Part shown: positions 22,505 through 31,743 of the stretch, piece after piece
Position numbering within the stretch: position 1 is the stretch's first letter
How the letters are laid out: each line of letters starts with the position of its first letter
Source of the DNA: an uncultured Collinsella sp.
GTDB lineage: Bacteria; Actinomycetota; Coriobacteriia; Coriobacteriales; Coriobacteriaceae
DNA: 64,000 nucleotides
Direction: 5' to 3'
Assembly (NCBI GenBank): GCA_937950325.1
Contig: CALFDJ010000019.1
Span: 1-64,000, forward strand
The notes under the pieces: model-generated
What the model saw: the letters and a program-made list of their open reading frames with translations, nothing else
Databases searched by the model: none
What the model was told of the DNA's origin: nothing
Translations under genes and position numbers: made by a program

Positions 22505-24574
22505 ATGTCTTCCCAGATGACGGTTATTATCGCCGGTATCGTGCTGGTTGTGGCCATCGTGGTCGCGCTGGTCATCATGCGTCGAGGCGATTCCCGTTTT
22601 ACCTACGATACACAGCATGGAACGGCCCCGCGCGCCACCGAGGGCGAGGGCAATACCGCGGCGACCGCCTTTAAGGGCCGCTTTTCCATCCTCACCACGG
22701 GTGTGGGCGCGATGTTTGCGGCACTTGCCGTCAAGCTGTGGGGCATGCAGATGGTCTCGTCGGACTATTACGAGAAGCAGGCCAATAGTAATCAGACTCG
22801 CACCGTTACCACACCCGCTGTGCGCGGCCGCATCCTCGACCGCAATGGCGTGGCGCTTGTCCAGAACCGTCCCTCACTTGCTGTCGTGGCCTACCGCGAC
22901 CTTGCCGAGGATGAGGTTCTGGTTCGCCATCTTGCCAACGTGCTTGGAATGCCTTATGTGGCGGTCCTTCGCAATATTCAGGACAATACAGAGGGCGCTC
23001 AGAGCCTGCATACCATCGCGACGGACGTCCGTCGCTCCACGGTTGCCTATATCAAGGAACACGCCGGCGAGTTCCCGGGCGTCAAGATTGCCGAGCGTAC
23101 CGAGCGCCAGTATCCATACGGCGAGACGGCATGCCATATCTTGGGCTATACCGGCACCATTACCTCCGAGCAGCTCGAGGCCCAGAATAAGAAAACCTCT
23201 GGCGATGATGATGCTTCTGCTGGCAAGATTACGTACCAGTCGGGCGATATCGTGGGCCAGGCGGGCGTTGAGAGCTACTACGAAAACCTGCTGCAGGGTA
23301 TTCGTGGCGAGCAGACCGTCAAGGTCGATGCCTCGGGCAATGTGACCGGTCAGGCCGGCGCCGTGCCCGCGAAGGCCGGCTCCGACATTAAGCTCACGCT
23401 CGACCTTAAGATCCAACAGGCCTGTGAGACGGCGCTGGCGAGCGCTATCGAGCTTGCCAAGACCACTGGCTACAGCAATGCCGGCAACGGCGCTGTGGTG
23501 TGTCTCGATCCCAACAATGGCGAGATCCTGGGCATGGCGAGCCAGCCCAAGTTCGATCCGTCCGTCTTTATCGGCGGCGTCTCAAATGACGTGTGGACCG
23601 AGCTCAATGATGACAAGGGTTCGCACCCGCTGCTCAACCGCGCCATTAGCGGACAGTACATGTCGGCCTCGACCATCAAGCCGCTCTCGGCACTGGCCGG
23701 TCTTGAGTTTGGAACCTACACTTCAACGCAGACAACCAACTGCACGGGTTATTGGACGGGTCTGGGCAAGGCTTGGGGCAAGCGCTGCTGGCTGACGTCT
23801 GGCCACGGCACCATGACGCTGCAGTCGGGTATCGCCAACTCGTGCGACCCCGTCTTCTACGACATGGGTAAGGCGTTCTTTTATGACGAGCAACATCCCG
23901 AGGGCCTGCAGGAGGTCTTTCGTCGCTGGGGCCTAGGCAAGACCTGCGGTATCGATCTGCCGAGTGAGGGCGCGGGTCGTATTCCCGATGCCGAGTGGAA
24001 AGAGTCATACTTCACCGACGCCTCTGCCGAGGACCGCAAGTGGAATGCCGGCGATATGACCAACATTGCTATCGGCCAGGGCGACATCCTGGTGACGCCC
24101 CTGCAGATGGCGTGCGCCTATATGGGTCTTGCCAACGGCGGCAAACAGTACGTGCCTCACGTATTTTTGTCTGCCGTGTCGCGCGATGGCGACGGCGATG
24201 CCTATAAGTACAATGGCAAGGGCAAGAAGAAGCGCCTGGAGGCCAAGATCAACAGCGATTCGGATTTGGCTCTTGTTCGCAACGGCATGCACGACGTGAT
24301 TTACACGGCATCGACGTCCCTGGCGGCGCACTTTGGCACCCTGACGCCGCAGGTATACGGCAAGTCGGGCACGGGCGAGAAAAGTGGCGAGGACGAATAC
24401 GCGTGGTTCTGCGCCTATGCACCGGCCGATGATCCCAAGTATGTCATCGCTACCGTCCTGGAGCAGGGCGGCGGTGGCTCAGATACCGCGATGCATGTCG
24501 TGCGCGACGTGCTCGGCGTGATTTATGACGAGCCCGATACCTCTTCGGCCTCGGGCGATTCTTCGGTTCGATAG
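22505..24574 (+). CDS. mrdA: Penicillin-binding protein 2 (elongation-specific transpeptidase)
   Basis: 689 residues. An N-terminal helix, a linker of about 45 residues and a second hydrophobic stretch (ILTTGVGAMFAALAVKLWG) are followed by the PBP dimer domain (RGRILDRNGVALVQNRPS, YPYGETACHILGY) and the transpeptidase domain: active-site SASTIK (S-x-x-K), SCD in the SxN position as is usual in PBP2, and KSGTGE as the KTG box. The two hydrophobic segments at the N-terminus are more than the single anchor usually found. It crosslinks lateral wall with RodA, encoded next. Confidence 0.95.
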   Translation: MSSQMTVIIAGIVLVVAIVVALVIMRRGDSRFTYDTQHGTAPRATEGEGNTAATAFKGRFSILTTGVGAMFAALAVKLWGMQMVSSDYYEKQANSNQTRTVTTPAVRGRILDRNGVALVQNRPSLAVVAYRDLAEDEVLVRHLANVLGMPYVAVLRNIQDNTEGAQSLHTIATDVRRSTVAYIKEHAGEFPGVKIAERTERQYPYGETACHILGYTGTITSEQLEAQNKKTSGDDDASAGKITYQSGDIVGQAGVESYYENLLQGIRGEQTVKVDASGNVTGQAGAVPAKAGSDIKLTLDLKIQQACETALASAIELAKTTGYSNAGNGAVVCLDPNNGEILGMASQPKFDPSVFIGGVSNDVWTELNDDKGSHPLLNRAISGQYMSASTIKPLSALAGLEFGTYTSTQTTNCTGYWTGLGKAWGKRCWLTSGHGTMTLQSGIANSCDPVFYDMGKAFFYDEQHPEGLQEVFRRWGLGKTCGIDLPSEGAGRIPDAEWKESYFTDASAEDRKWNAGDMTNIAIGQGDILVTPLQMACAYMGLANGGKQYVPHVFLSAVSRDGDGDAYKYNGKGKKKRLEAKINSDSDLALVRNGMHDVIYTASTSLAAHFGTLTPQVYGKSGTGEKSGEDEYAWFCAYAPADDPKYVIATVLEQGGGGSDTAMHVVRDVLGVIYDEPDTSSASGDSSVR

Positions 24575-24583
24575 GAGGTTGCG

Positions 24584-25810
24584 ATGGATTTTTCTCCGGC
24601 GGATCTGTTCCGTTCAACCAAGACCGGCTCTCGCAGCAGCCTGGACCGCGTCAACAAGCAACTTTCGGCCTCGCGCGGCACGTTTCGCCAAAAGGTGCAT
24701 ATCGGTGTGCTCGTGGCTACTGTGGCGCTCGTCGCCTACGGTGCCATCATTATCTGGTCGGCTTCGCAGTTTAAGGCCGATGCTTCGTTCTCGCGCCATT
24801 TGCTGGGAATTGGCATCGGAGCGGTGCTGGCGGTGCTCGTCTGGCGAACCGACCTGCGCGGTATTTCCAATTTCTCGACGGCGTTGCTCGTCATCGACCT
24901 GATCGTGATCTTCTCGCCCAAGATTCCGGGTCTGTCCTATACGGGCGGTCTGGGCATGACGGGCTGGATCAAGATTCCCGGTATCGGCTTGACGTTCCAG
25001 CCGGTTGAGCTTGCCAAGCTCATCACCATCTTCTTTATTGCTACGCTTGGCTCGCAGTATAACGGTCGCATCGATACCGTTCGCGACTACGTCAAGCTCT
25101 GCGGCATGCTGTCCATTCCGTTTTTGGCCGTCGTTGCCATGGGTGACCTGGGCTCGGGCCTGGTCGTGCTGGTTTCGGGCGCCATCGTCATCTGCATGAG
25201 CGGTGCACGCCGCGAATGGGTGCTGTCGACCCTGGCCCTGCTCGTGGGCCTGGTGGCCCTCGTCCTGGCGCTTGATTCGGTCTTTGATTCGTTGCTCGGC
25301 CACGATGTGCTCATCAAGCAGTATCAGATGAACCGTCTGACGGTCTTTATCGACCCCGATAATGCCGATTCGGACGATGCCTACAACCTGCAGCAGTCGC
25401 TTATCGCCGTTGGCTCGGGCGGCTTCTTTGGTAAGGGCCTGGGGCATGCGACGCAGTCGGCCGGCGGCTTTCTGCCTGAGTTCCACACCGACTTCGTCTT
25501 CGCCTTCCTGTCCGAGACCTTTGGCTTTTGCGGTTCCTTTTTGCTCCTGTGCCTCTACGTGCTGCTGATCTTTTCGACGATTCGCGTCGCCTTTAAGTGC
25601 GAGTCGCTGTTTTTGCGTCTTTCGTGTGTGGGCATCGTTGGCATGTGGGCGTTCCAGACTTTCGAAAACATCGGCATGTGCATCGGCATGATGCCGATTA
25701 CCGGTATTCCGCTACCGTTTATTAGCTTCGGTTCGTCTTCGATGATGATTCAGCTGCTGACGGTGGGTATCGTACAATCCATATGGCGGCATCGTTCGGG
25801 CGCCGCGTAA
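24584..25810 (+). CDS. rodA: Peptidoglycan glycosyltransferase RodA (SEDS family)
   Basis: 408 residues with about ten membrane segments. SEDS hallmarks are visible: FQPVELAKLITIFF, PFLAVVAMGDLGSGLVVL with the catalytic-loop Asp region, YNLQQSLIAVGSGGFFGKGLG, and PEFHTDFVFAFLSETFG, and the C-terminal TGIPLPFISFGSSSM. It polymerises lipid II for lateral growth and pairs with the PBP2 just upstream. AGGAGG lies eight bases before the ATG. The N-terminal 45 residues before the first helix are polar and longer than in E. coli RodA. Confidence 0.95.
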   Translation: MDFSPADLFRSTKTGSRSSLDRVNKQLSASRGTFRQKVHIGVLVATVALVAYGAIIIWSASQFKADASFSRHLLGIGIGAVLAVLVWRTDLRGISNFSTALLVIDLIVIFSPKIPGLSYTGGLGMTGWIKIPGIGLTFQPVELAKLITIFFIATLGSQYNGRIDTVRDYVKLCGMLSIPFLAVVAMGDLGSGLVVLVSGAIVICMSGARREWVLSTLALLVGLVALVLALDSVFDSLLGHDVLIKQYQMNRLTVFIDPDNADSDDAYNLQQSLIAVGSGGFFGKGLGHATQSAGGFLPEFHTDFVFAFLSETFGFCGSFLLLCLYVLLIFSTIRVAFKCESLFLRLSCVGIVGMWAFQTFENIGMCIGMMPITGIPLPFISFGSSSMMIQLLTVGIVQSIWRHRSGAA

Positions 25811-25828
25811 CCGCTGGAGGGGTTTGCT

Positions 25829-26758
25829 ATGAAAATTCCCGTAGATAAGCTGACCCGCGCTTTTAAGATGGGCGCGTCCGTTAAGAAGGATTCCGATACG
25901 CCGGTGCGCGTCTCGGTCTATCTGGATTCGTCCGCCTCGCGCTTTCTGGCCGAGACGGTGCGTGACGCCTTTGTGCCGCAGACGACCTCGGGCATTGTGC
26001 GCGTCGAGCGTCTGGGGGAGGAGCGAATTGCTCCAAAGACCGATACCGATGTGGTGCTGGTGCTCTCGTGTGGTTCCGACCGCTTGGAGAGTGCCGTGCA
26101 GGAGCTCGTGATCGCCGGCGCGCCCGTGTGCGTGCTTGCCGAGTCTGCTGTGGAGGTGCCGTTTATCGAGGAGTCCACGCCCATGCTCGGCGTGGTAGCG
26201 GCAATCGATAAGACGTATCTGCTCGAGACGCTTGCCCGCTGGATTCTCGATCGCACCGACAAGGAAACGGCTTTTGCGGCGAACTTTGCCTTCATGCGCA
26301 TCGCGGCGGCCAACCGTATCATCACCTCGTGCGCGCTCACCAATATGGCGACCGGTGCGCTGGTGTTTTTGCCGGGCGCCGATTATCCCGTTATGGCGCT
26401 GGCGCAGGTGGGCATGCTCTTTGAGCTCGCTGCCGTCTTTGGACGCGGCATTAAGCCCGAGCGCGGCTACGAGGTCGCGGGCGTGCTTGCCGGCGGTTTT
26501 GTTATCCGCGCGGTCACCCGCGCACTCGTCAAGCAGACGCCGCATATTGGGTTTGCCGTCAAGGCGCTCACTGCTGCCGCGGGCACCTATGGCATGGGCC
26601 GTGCGCTCGTTTCGCTCTACGAGCGCGATGTCGACTACAGCCGTGCCAACGAGGTGGTCACTGCCACGTTCTCCCGCGTTCGCGATCTGGTGACCACGGT
26701 CGCGGGCGCTACCCGTCCTATGGCGTCCTATCAGGACGCATCAGATCTCGCTGCTTAG
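25829..26758 (+). CDS. Unknown protein, N-terminal alpha/beta part plus DUF697-like helical part
   Basis: 309 residues. Residues 1-140 look like an alpha/beta domain (VRVSVYLDSSASRFLAETV, DVVLVLSCGSDRLESAVQ, APVCVLAESAVEVPF). Residues 150-290 are hydrophobic helices (RIITSCALTNMATGALVFLPG, MALAQVGMLFELAAVFGRG, GYEVAGVLAGGFVIRAVTRA) reminiscent of DUF697/YcjF-type membrane domains. The domain assignment is from memory and not certain. No catalytic motif is seen. It lies directly after rodA with its own SD (GGAGG) and before the radical-SAM gene, so it is probably carried in the same transcript; a link to the elongation machinery is only positional. Confidence 0.7.
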   Translation: MKIPVDKLTRAFKMGASVKKDSDTPVRVSVYLDSSASRFLAETVRDAFVPQTTSGIVRVERLGEERIAPKTDTDVVLVLSCGSDRLESAVQELVIAGAPVCVLAESAVEVPFIEESTPMLGVVAAIDKTYLLETLARWILDRTDKETAFAANFAFMRIAAANRIITSCALTNMATGALVFLPGADYPVMALAQVGMLFELAAVFGRGIKPERGYEVAGVLAGGFVIRAVTRALVKQTPHIGFAVKALTAAAGTYGMGRALVSLYERDVDYSRANEVVTATFSRVRDLVTTVAGATRPMASYQDASDLAA

Positions 26759-26768
26759 GGGTTTTCCG

Positions 26769-28646
26769 TTGCGCGTTGCATACCAAGACTGTTTTCATTT
26801 AATTGAGCCGTTGCTCGCCAAGGTCGAGAAGCCGAGTCGCTATATCGATCACGAGTGGGGCACGCTTTCCAAGGCCGATGCCGACTACCGTTGCTGCCTG
26901 ATCTACCCGGATGTGTACGAGGTTGGTCTGCCCAACCAGGGCATCGCCATCCTCTACAACATCCTTAACCAGGCCGAGGGCATCTCCTGCGAGCGTGGCT
27001 ATGTGCCGTGGCCCGATATGGGTGACGCCATGCGCGAGGCGGGCATTCCGCTGCTCTCGCTCGAGGGTGCAGCGCCGGTCGCTTCGTTTGATATCGTCGG
27101 TCTGCATGTGCCGCACGAGATGGCGGTGACGAACTTCCTCGAGGCACTCGACCTCGCTAGCATTCCACTGTTGGCGGCCGACCGAGGCGAAGACGACCCC
27201 ATCATCATCGCCGGCGGCCCCTCGGTGTACAACCCCGAGCCGTACGCGGCCTTCTTCGATGCCATCCTCATCGGTGAGGGCGAGGAATCGCTGCTCGAGA
27301 CCTGCCAGCTGCATCGCCGCCTGCGTGACGAAGGGGTCCCGCGCGCGCAGATTGTCGAGCAGCTTGCATCCATTGCCGGCAACTACGTGCCGTCGCTCTA
27401 TGAGGTTCGTCACGACGAGCCCTGCTCGCCGCATGGCTACACCGTGCCGCGTGAGGGCAAGGATGCGCCGACCGTGGTCTACAAGCGCGTCGTCGAGGAT
27501 TTCGGCGCCACGAATCCGCTGTCGCAGTCGTGCGTGCCCTATGCGCAGCTGGTCCACGACCGCCTGTCTATCGAGATCCTGCGCGGCTGCGCCCGCGGCT
27601 GTCGTTTTTGCCAGGCCGGCATGACGTATCGCCCGGTGCGCGAGCGCTCGGCCGACCAGATCGTCTCGTCGGTGATTCAGGGTCTGGAAAAGACCGGCTA
27701 TGACGAGGTGTCGCTGACCTCGCTCTCCACGACCGACCACTCCTGCATTCGCGACGTGCTCGGCAGGCTCAACCGTCGCCTGGAGGATACGGGTATTCGC
27801 GTGTCTATTCCGTCGCAGCGCCTGGATTCGTTTGGCGTGGATATGGCCGAGTCGGTCGCCGGCGAAAAGAAGGGCGGCCTGACGTTCGCGCCCGAGGCCG
27901 GCAGCCAGCGCATGCGCGACATCATTAACAAGAACGTGACCGAGGAGGACCTGGACCGTGCGGCCAAGGCGGCCTTCGAGGCCGGCTGGAACCGCATGAA
28001 GCTCTACTTTATGATGGGCCTTCCCGGCGAGCGCGACGAGGACATCGTGGCCATCGCCAATCTGGCCGATCACGTGCTGGAGCTCGGTCGTTCCGTGGTG
28101 CCCAAGGCTCGTCGCGGCTCGATCTCGGTGTCCATCTCGGTTTCGGTCTTTATCCCCAAGGCTGCCACGCCGTTCCAATGGTGCCCGCAGCTCGACTACG
28201 ACGACGTCAAGCGTCGCCAGAAGCTGCTTATCACGAGCGTTCGCAACCGTGCCGTTCGCGTGCATTACCACGATGCCGAGACCTCGCTCATCGAGGCCGC
28301 GCTGTCCCGCGCCGGTCGTGACATGACGCCCGTCATCATCGACGCTTGGCGTTCGGGCTCTCGCTTTGACGCCTGGGTAGAGCATTTCTCACTCGATAAC
28401 TGGAAGGAGGCTGCTGCCAAAAACGGCATCGACCTCAATGAGCTCGTGCACCTGCCCTACGAGTTGGACTGGCGCCTGCCTTGGGAGCACGTGAGCCCCG
28501 GCTGCACGCGCGGCTTCCTCGAGCGCGAGTACCGTCGCTCGCTCGAGGGCGTCACGACTCCCGACTGCACCCGCACGTCGTGCACCGGCTGCGGGATCTG
28601 CCCCACGCTCCACGCCAAGAATGTATTGATGGGTGATCGCGCATGA
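26769..28646 (+). CDS. B12-binding-type radical SAM protein (TIGR03960 family)
   Basis: 625 residues. The N-terminal part (YPDVYEVGLPNQGIAILYNI, IIIAGGPSVYNPEPYAAFFD) is a B12-binding-like fold, followed by the radical SAM core with the iron-sulfur motif CARGCRFC near residue 275 and GGLTFAPEAGSQRMRDIINK. The C-terminal CTGCGIC cluster could bind another iron-sulfur centre. The family is usually encoded next to a DUF2344 partner and the rplU-rpmA-obg genes, as here; the function is not established. TTG 26769 is the predicted start, with no strong SD. Its last codons overlap the start of the partner gene (ATGA). Confidence 0.88.
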   Translation: MRVAYQDCFHLIEPLLAKVEKPSRYIDHEWGTLSKADADYRCCLIYPDVYEVGLPNQGIAILYNILNQAEGISCERGYVPWPDMGDAMREAGIPLLSLEGAAPVASFDIVGLHVPHEMAVTNFLEALDLASIPLLAADRGEDDPIIIAGGPSVYNPEPYAAFFDAILIGEGEESLLETCQLHRRLRDEGVPRAQIVEQLASIAGNYVPSLYEVRHDEPCSPHGYTVPREGKDAPTVVYKRVVEDFGATNPLSQSCVPYAQLVHDRLSIEILRGCARGCRFCQAGMTYRPVRERSADQIVSSVIQGLEKTGYDEVSLTSLSTTDHSCIRDVLGRLNRRLEDTGIRVSIPSQRLDSFGVDMAESVAGEKKGGLTFAPEAGSQRMRDIINKNVTEEDLDRAAKAAFEAGWNRMKLYFMMGLPGERDEDIVAIANLADHVLELGRSVVPKARRGSISVSISVSVFIPKAATPFQWCPQLDYDDVKRRQKLLITSVRNRAVRVHYHDAETSLIEAALSRAGRDMTPVIIDAWRSGSRFDAWVEHFSLDNWKEAAAKNGIDLNELVHLPYELDWRLPWEHVSPGCTRGFLEREYRRSLEGVTTPDCTRTSCTGCGICPTLHAKNVLMGDRA

Positions 28647-29455
28647 GTGAGCGCCTGACCGACAACCCCTCGCTCTTTAGGCTTCGTGTTCGCTATGGCA
28701 AGCGCGATCGCCTTAAGTACCTGGGCCATCTCGAAGTGATCCATACCATTGAGCGCATCGTGCGCCGTGCGGGACTTCCCTATGCCGTCACGCAGGGCTT
28801 TTCTCCGCACATGCGCGTGGGCTTCTCTTCGGCGCTACCGGTGGGTACGTCGTCGACCTGCGAGTGGTATGACCTGTTTATGACCGAGTTCGTGGCGCTC
28901 GACGAGGCGTTTGGGCGCCTGGCTGCGGCGTCTCCGGCCGATCTGGCGCCCATCGAGGCGGCGTACATCGACGTGCGCACGCCGGCGTTGACGGCGCAGC
29001 TCACGCGCCTGTCGTATCGCATCGACCTGCACTTGGATCCCGAGGCGCCCGTAAGCGCCGACGAGGTGCGTCGTGCGATCGACACGCTGCGCGCGGGCCA
29101 CGGCATCGACTACGCGCGCGGCAAAAAGAGCAAGCGCTTGGATTTGGATCACACGCTCGTGGGCTATGAGCTCACGGCGGGGGAGCGCCCGGACCATTTG
29201 GTGCTCATGCTCGACACCCATGCCGACAACGAGGGCTCCATGCGTCCGGAAATTTTGCTTTCTGCTGCTGATGTTTTGTTGCAGGGCTTGACCCCGGGCG
29301 TGGATGCACCTATTGTTTCCACCGGTATGCAAGACCTCGTGACCATCTGCTCCTACGATGTCGAGCGTCAGAATCAAGCATGCGAGGACGACGAGGGCCG
29401 ACTCGTCAGCCCCATACCTGTGCGAACTTGTGGATTTGCTCCACATACTCGTTGA
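28643..29455 (+). CDS. Radical-SAM-linked DUF2344 protein (TIGR03936 family)
   Basis: 270 residues overlapping the radical SAM gene by four bases. It has the family's opening RVRYGKRDRLKYLGHLEVIH and PYAVTQGFSPHMRVGFSSALPVG. In other bacteria this domain is fused to or follows the radical SAM protein, and the pair is thought to modify RNA or a ribosomal component, but this is unproven. The stop codon lies inside the -35 element of the rplU promoter. The gene for RNase G/E, which in many Clostridia follows here, is absent. Confidence 0.85.
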   Translation: MSERLTDNPSLFRLRVRYGKRDRLKYLGHLEVIHTIERIVRRAGLPYAVTQGFSPHMRVGFSSALPVGTSSTCEWYDLFMTEFVALDEAFGRLAAASPADLAPIEAAYIDVRTPALTAQLTRLSYRIDLHLDPEAPVSADEVRRAIDTLRAGHGIDYARGKKSKRLDLDHTLVGYELTAGERPDHLVLMLDTHADNEGSMRPEILLSAADVLLQGLTPGVDAPIVSTGMQDLVTICSYDVERQNQACEDDEGRLVSPIPVRTCGFAPHTR

Positions 29456-29480
29456 CGGGGGTATTTTCGCCTGCTACTAT
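29452..29480 (+). promoter_or_regulatory. Promoter of rplU-rpmA
   Basis: TTGACG (29452-29457), exact 17-base spacer, TACTAT (29475-29480). The -35 overlaps the stop of the upstream gene. Leader of about 35 bases to rplU. Confidence 0.75.
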
Positions 29481-29522
29481 ATTCGGCTGTTGCACTAACT
29501 GATGCATGAAGGGCAAGTAAAC

Positions 29523-29897
29523 ATGTACGCAATCGTTAACACGGGCGGCAAGCAGTACAAGGTCGCCACCGACGATGTCATCACCGTCGAGAAGATCGAG
29601 GGCAATGAGGGCGACAAGGTCACCCTGCCGGTTATCTTCCTCAACGATGGTAAGAAGATCGTCACCGATCCCGACAAGCTGGCCAAGGCCAAGGTTACCG
29701 CTCAGATCGTTGAGCAGTTCAAGGGCGAGAAGCAGCTGGTCTTCAAGTTCCACAAGCGCAAGCGCTATCGTCGTCTGAAGGGTCACCGTCAGCAGCTCAC
29801 CAAGCTGAAGATCGTGAAGGTTCAGGCTACCTCCCGCGCCAAGAAGGCTGTCAAGGCAGAGGCTGAGGCTGTTGCCGAGGCTCCCGTCGCCGAGTAG
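29523..29897 (+). CDS. rplU: Large ribosomal subunit protein L21
   Basis: 124 residues from ATG 29523: MYAIVNTGGKQYKVATDD is the L21 start, with FKFHKRKRYRRLKGHRQQLT as the conserved C-terminal RNA-binding part. About 20 residues after the core form an Ala/Glu/Lys tail (RAKKAVKAEAEAVAEAP) not found in E. coli L21. An in-frame ATG seven codons upstream is not used by the family. Followed after 33 bases by rpmA. Confidence 0.97.
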   Translation: MYAIVNTGGKQYKVATDDVITVEKIEGNEGDKVTLPVIFLNDGKKIVTDPDKLAKAKVTAQIVEQFKGEKQLVFKFHKRKRYRRLKGHRQQLTKLKIVKVQATSRAKKAVKAEAEAVAEAPVAE

Positions 29898-29930
29898 ATT
29901 ACACTCGTAACGAAAGAGTAGGTATACACA

Positions 29931-30188
29931 ATGGCACACAAAAAAGGACTCGGTTCCTCCCGTAATGGCCGTGACTCCCGCGGTCAGCGCCTTGGCACGA
30001 AGCGCTATGCCGGCCAGACGGTAACCACGGGCACGATTCTCGTCCGTCAGCACGGTACGCACATCCACCCGGGTGAGAACGTTGGCCGTGGTAAGGACGA
30101 CACGCTGTTCGCGCTGGTCGACGGTACCGTTGAGTTCCACAAGGGTATCAAGCACAGGGTCAGCGTACGCCCGCTCGCGAACGCGTAA
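29931..30188 (+). CDS. rpmA: Large ribosomal subunit protein L27
   Basis: 85 residues beginning directly with MAHKKGLGSSRNGRDS, the mature N-terminus that reaches the peptidyl-transferase centre. In many Firmicutes L27 carries a short extension removed by the Prp protease encoded between rplU and rpmA; here neither the extension nor the protease gene is present, which is self-consistent. The rest (GTILVRQHGTHIHPGENVG) is typical. Confidence 0.97.
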   Translation: MAHKKGLGSSRNGRDSRGQRLGTKRYAGQTVTTGTILVRQHGTHIHPGENVGRGKDDTLFALVDGTVEFHKGIKHRVSVRPLANA

Positions 30189-30213
30189 TTCACCCTTCAT
30201 AGAGCACATATGT

Positions 30214-30257
30214 GGGAGGCACTTGAGTTTTTGGATTCAAGGGTCTCCCTCTTTTTT
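30214..30257 (+). terminator. Imperfect intrinsic terminator after rpmA
   Basis: GGGAGGCACTTGA pairs imperfectly with TCAAGGGTCTCCC and is followed by CTTTTTT. It could separate the ribosomal genes from obg, perhaps with read-through. Confidence 0.65.
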
Positions 30258-30273
30258 GTAGGAGGCGATTCTG

Positions 30274-31740
30274 TTGTCACAGTTCACCGATATCAGCCGC
30301 ATTAACGTGTGCGGCGGCGACGGCGGAGCCGGATGTATGTCGTTTAGGCGCGAGGCATTTGTCCCCAAGGGCGGCCCCGATGGCGGCGACGGCGGTCGTG
30401 GCGGCAATGTCGTCATCCAGGCCGATGCTCAGCTGTCTTCGCTGATCGATTACCGCTTTAAGCATCACTTCCGCGCTGAGCGCGGCACGCACGGGCAGGG
30501 CGCCCGTCGTAACGGTAAGAGCGGCGAGGACCTGATTCTCAAGGTCCCTATGGGCACCGTGGTGCGCGAGCTCGACCCCGAGACGCAGACCCCGATGTTT
30601 GAGATTGCCGACCTGGTGCACGACGGCGAGCGCGTCGTCGTGGCGCCCGGCGGTGCCGGCGGTCTGGGCAACACGCACTTTGTGACGTCGGTGCGTCGCG
30701 CTCCGGCCTTTGCCCAGTTGGGCGAACCGGCCGAGGAGCACTGGATCGAGCTCGAGATGAAGCTTATGGCCGATGCCGCGCTCGTGGGCTTTCCCTCGGT
30801 GGGTAAGTCATCGCTCATCGCGCGCATGAGTGCCGCCCGTCCCAAGATTGCCGACTATCCGTTTACCACGCTCGTGCCGAACCTCGGCATGGTGCGTGCC
30901 GGCGAATATTCTTACGTCGTTGCCGACGTCCCCGGTCTCATCGAGGGCGCGAGCGAGGGCAAGGGCCTGGGTCACCAGTTCCTGCGCCACATTGAGCGTA
31001 CGGCCCTGATCATGCATGTCGTCGACATGACGGGCGGTTTTGAGGATCGCGATCCGGTTGAGGACTATCGCATCATCAACCGCGAGCTCGAGCAGTATGG
31101 CGCCGAGCTTTCGGAGCGCCCGCAGATCGTTGTCGCCAACAAGTGCGATGCGCCGGGCACGGCCGATAAGATTGCCGACCTTAAGCGCGCAGCGCTCGAC
31201 GATGGCCATATGTTCTTTGCCGTGTCTGCCGTGACGGGCGCCGGTCTCAATACGTTGATGCTTGCCGTAGGTGAGCAGGTGGCCAAGCTCCGCGCCGAGT
31301 TGGCGGTCTCCGATGAGCCGGTCGACCTGCGCGACGATGAATGGGAGCGCCGTCGCCTGCAGCGAGAGAAGCGTTTCCGCATTGTCCAGGAAGAGCCCGG
31401 TGCCTTCCGCGTGGTCGGTCGTGCCATCGAGCGCATGGTCATTCAGACCGACTGGGAAAACGAAGAAGCCGTCATTTACCTGCAGCATAAGTTTGCGCGT
31501 ATGGGTGTTGACGACGCGCTCGAGAAGGCCGGTTGTCGTGCGGGCGACGAGGTCCGCATTTGCCAGCGCGCCTTTGACTTTGAGGGCGCCGAGGACTTCT
31601 CGGAGTACGAGGAGCTCGAGGATGCTGGCGAGGACGTTGCCGTTGAAGCCATTGACGTGGCCGATGCTGCGGATGAGGGCGTCGAGGTTGTCAATGCGGC
31701 GGATGCCGCGGGCGATGCCGAGACCTCGGAGGGCGAGTAA
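30274..31740 (+). CDS. obg: GTPase Obg (ribosome assembly / stress)
   Basis: 488 residues from TTG 30274, eight bases after GGAGG. The glycine-rich Obg fold is at 1-160 (GGDGGAGCMSFRREAFVPKG, PDGGDGGRGG), the G domain has GFPSVGKSS, DVPGLIEGAS, NKCD and a SAVTGAG G5, and the OCT domain follows (FRVVGRAIERMVIQTDWENE). The last 60 residues are an acidic Ala/Asp/Glu tail (DAGEDVAVEAIDVADAADEG), beyond the usual end. Obg binds the 50S subunit late in assembly. nadD begins three bases after the stop. Confidence 0.96.
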   Translation: MSQFTDISRINVCGGDGGAGCMSFRREAFVPKGGPDGGDGGRGGNVVIQADAQLSSLIDYRFKHHFRAERGTHGQGARRNGKSGEDLILKVPMGTVVRELDPETQTPMFEIADLVHDGERVVVAPGGAGGLGNTHFVTSVRRAPAFAQLGEPAEEHWIELEMKLMADAALVGFPSVGKSSLIARMSAARPKIADYPFTTLVPNLGMVRAGEYSYVVADVPGLIEGASEGKGLGHQFLRHIERTALIMHVVDMTGGFEDRDPVEDYRIINRELEQYGAELSERPQIVVANKCDAPGTADKIADLKRAALDDGHMFFAVSAVTGAGLNTLMLAVGEQVAKLRAELAVSDEPVDLRDDEWERRRLQREKRFRIVQEEPGAFRVVGRAIERMVIQTDWENEEAVIYLQHKFARMGVDDALEKAGCRAGDEVRICQRAFDFEGAEDFSEYEELEDAGEDVAVEAIDVADAADEGVEVVNAADAAGDAETSEGE

Positions 31741-31743
31741 GCC

